DNA of 32,432 nucleotides from Candidatus Fonsibacter sp. (GTDB lineage: Bacteria; Pseudomonadota; Alphaproteobacteria; Pelagibacterales; Pelagibacteraceae), in contig SHWR01000003.1 of NCBI GenBank assembly GCA_009693745.1, positions 1 to 32,432 on the forward strand, given 5' to 3'. The notes beneath the pieces are model-generated. The model saw only the letters and a program-made list of their open reading frames with translations, did not search any database and was not told the origin of the DNA. The first letter of the stretch is position 1. Every line of letters begins with the position of its first letter. Position numbers and translations under genes: made by a program. Positions 30,788 through 32,432 of the stretch are shown here, one piece after another.

Positions 30788-32432
30788 ATGAACTTTAAAA
30801 TTGTTATTATTATTAATTTATTATTACTATTGAGCATACCTTTTTCTGCTTACGCTAAAAATATACCTCCAAAATTAAAACCTGAAAAATTTATAGATAG
30901 CTCAGAATATTCCTCAAAAAAATCAAAGTTCTTGGATAATGTAACAAAAAATAAAAAGAAAGAGCAACAAATTTTAAAACCTAAAGATGAAGTTGTAGTC
31001 ATTGAAGAAAAAATTCAAAAAAAAGATGAAATAAAAAAAGATGTTAGGGAAATTAAAGATAAAAAAACTCCTGAAAAGAAACAAGAAATAATTAAACCTA
31101 ACGAAACTAAGGAAGTTAAAAAAAAAGATATTGAAAAAAACGAAGCGTCAAAAGAAGTCATTCCTAAAATTAAACCTCCCGATTTCAAAAATTTTACTCC
31201 AGAACATAAAGGTACTTTAGAAACAAAAACTCTTAATTATAAAGATTTTGAAATAGCAAAAGTAGTTTTAGATTACGCTGATAAAAAACAATGGAGACTA
31301 GCGTTATCAGATGCTCAAAAAATGGAAGATAAAACAATATATACGCTCATTAATTGGATGTACTTAATCGAACATCAAAGTGGGGCAAACTTTAATGAAT
31401 ATTCTTTATTTATAAAAAATCATAAAGATTGGCCAAGAATAAATCGTATAAAGTATTTAGCAGAGCATAAAATCAATTTTGATAACAATTCACCATCGTC
31501 AATTATAGAGTATTTTACTAACAACCCTCCTTTAAGTGGTTTTGGAAGATTAAGATTAGCAGAGGCATTTTTAGAAAATAATCAAACTGAAAAAGCTAGA
31601 AATTTAGTTAAAGATGGTTTTAAAGATGCAGAATTGAGTAAAAATGATCTAAAGTATTTCTCTAAAATATTTAAAAAATTTTTAACTCATCAAGACTACG
31701 TATTGAGAGCTGATTATTTTGCATATGAAGCAAAATTTAAAGATTTAAAAGACACTATAGAATATTTAAATCAAGATTATCAAAAATTATATAATGCTAG
31801 AGCAGCTCTTTTTACTAAGTCCTCAGCAGATAATTTAATTGCACAAATACCCCAATATTTAAAAGATGATCCTGGTTTAAGCTATGACAGAATTAAATGG
31901 AGAAGAAAAAAAGCAAAATTTTCTGATGCACTAACTTTGATTAACCAAAGTGCTTCGGACTCTTTAATGAGAAATCAATATTTAGCAAAAGAGCGTTTAT
32001 CAGTTGCTAGAGATAAAATTCAAGATCAAGAATTTAAAATTGCATATGATATTTTAAAAGATCATAGGTTGAATGAGGGTGCAGATTATGCTGAGATTGA
32101 ATGGCACTTAGGTTGGATTGCATTAAGTTTTACTAATCAAACAGAAATAGCTCTAAATCATTTTTTAAAAATGAATTCAGCAGTTTCATATCCTATATCT
32201 AAAGCTAGAGCTGCCTATTGGATAGGAAAATCCTATACAAAATTAGGACAAACTACTCAAGCAAATACATGGTTTAAAAATGGATCGCAATATGGAACTA
32301 CATTTTATGGTCAATTGGCCCACAAAGAATTGAATGAAAAAAAATTTATAATAAGTAATAATTTTATATTCAATCAAACTAAATGTGAGGAATTTAAAAA
32401 AAATAATATTCAAGCAAAATCTGTAATTATAT
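30788..32432 (+). CDS. Soluble lytic murein transglycosylase-like protein (truncated at window edge, catalytic domain beyond the end)
   Basis: Open frame from ATG 30788: signal peptide 'MNFKIVIIINLLLLLSIPFSAYAK', Lys/Glu-rich linker, then an alpha-helical repeat region resembling the Slt70 U-domain ('RAALFTKSSADNLIAQIPQYLKDDPGLSYDRIKWRRKK', 'SKARAAYWIGKSYTKLGQTTQANTWFKNGSQYGTTFYGQLAHKEL'). Not in the supplied ORF track. Confidence 0.82.
   Translation, partial: MNFKIVIIINLLLLLSIPFSAYAKNIPPKLKPEKFIDSSEYSSKKSKFLDNVTKNKKKEQQILKPKDEVVVIEEKIQKKDEIKKDVREIKDKKTPEKKQEIIKPNETKEVKKKDIEKNEASKEVIPKIKPPDFKNFTPEHKGTLETKTLNYKDFEIAKVVLDYADKKQWRLALSDAQKMEDKTIYTLINWMYLIEHQSGANFNEYSLFIKNHKDWPRINRIKYLAEHKINFDNNSPSSIIEYFTNNPPLSGFGRLRLAEAFLENNQTEKARNLVKDGFKDAELSKNDLKYFSKIFKKFLTHQDYVLRADYFAYEAKFKDLKDTIEYLNQDYQKLYNARAALFTKSSADNLIAQIPQYLKDDPGLSYDRIKWRRKKAKFSDALTLINQSASDSLMRNQYLAKERLSVARDKIQDQEFKIAYDILKDHRLNEGADYAEIEWHLGWIALSFTNQTEIALNHFLKMNSAVSYPISKARAAYWIGKSYTKLGQTTQANTWFKNGSQYGTTFYGQLAHKELNEKKFIISNNFIFNQTKCEEFKKNNIQAKSVII

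Noticed and set aside
1-32432. Search for CRISPR arrays, transposases, integrases, toxin-antitoxin or defence genes
   Set aside because: No spaced direct repeats and no ORFs with such motifs; nearly all sequence is accounted for by conserved housekeeping genes.

Overview
The window is about 32.4 kb of very AT-rich, tightly packed bacterial chromosome. Gene content, gene order and protein character suggest a streamlined alphaproteobacterium, most likely SAR11/Pelagibacterales (inference; no search was run). It holds 38 supportable protein-coding genes, two of them truncated at the window edges. Nearly all are housekeeping genes on the minus strand. Groups, left to right: recJ-glpX-hom-argC-rpsI-rplM-ctaA; a lone plus-strand chorismate mutase; rpmG-merR-ihfA-plsX-rpmF; bamE-like/hppA; nusB-ribH-ribB(A)-ribE-ribD-nrdR-glyA-rpiB; hemA/hemB; a flavin reductase; parC-recO-era-rnc-lepB-acpS-pdxJ-pyrE-rel-folK-smpB-dapA; and a truncated Slt-like lytic transglycosylase. 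I saw no mobile element, CRISPR array, tRNA, rRNA, phage gene or defence cassette, and no convincing undescribed multi-gene system. The more interesting signals are departures from family or synteny norms: a CxC zinc-ribbon half-site in NrdR, a GTP cyclohydrolase II domain without its signature in the RibBA fusion, apparent absence of rpoZ and of fabH/DUF177 from their usual loci, a divergent L33, a possibly altered chorismate mutase active site, and convergent gene pairs that overlap or nearly abut.
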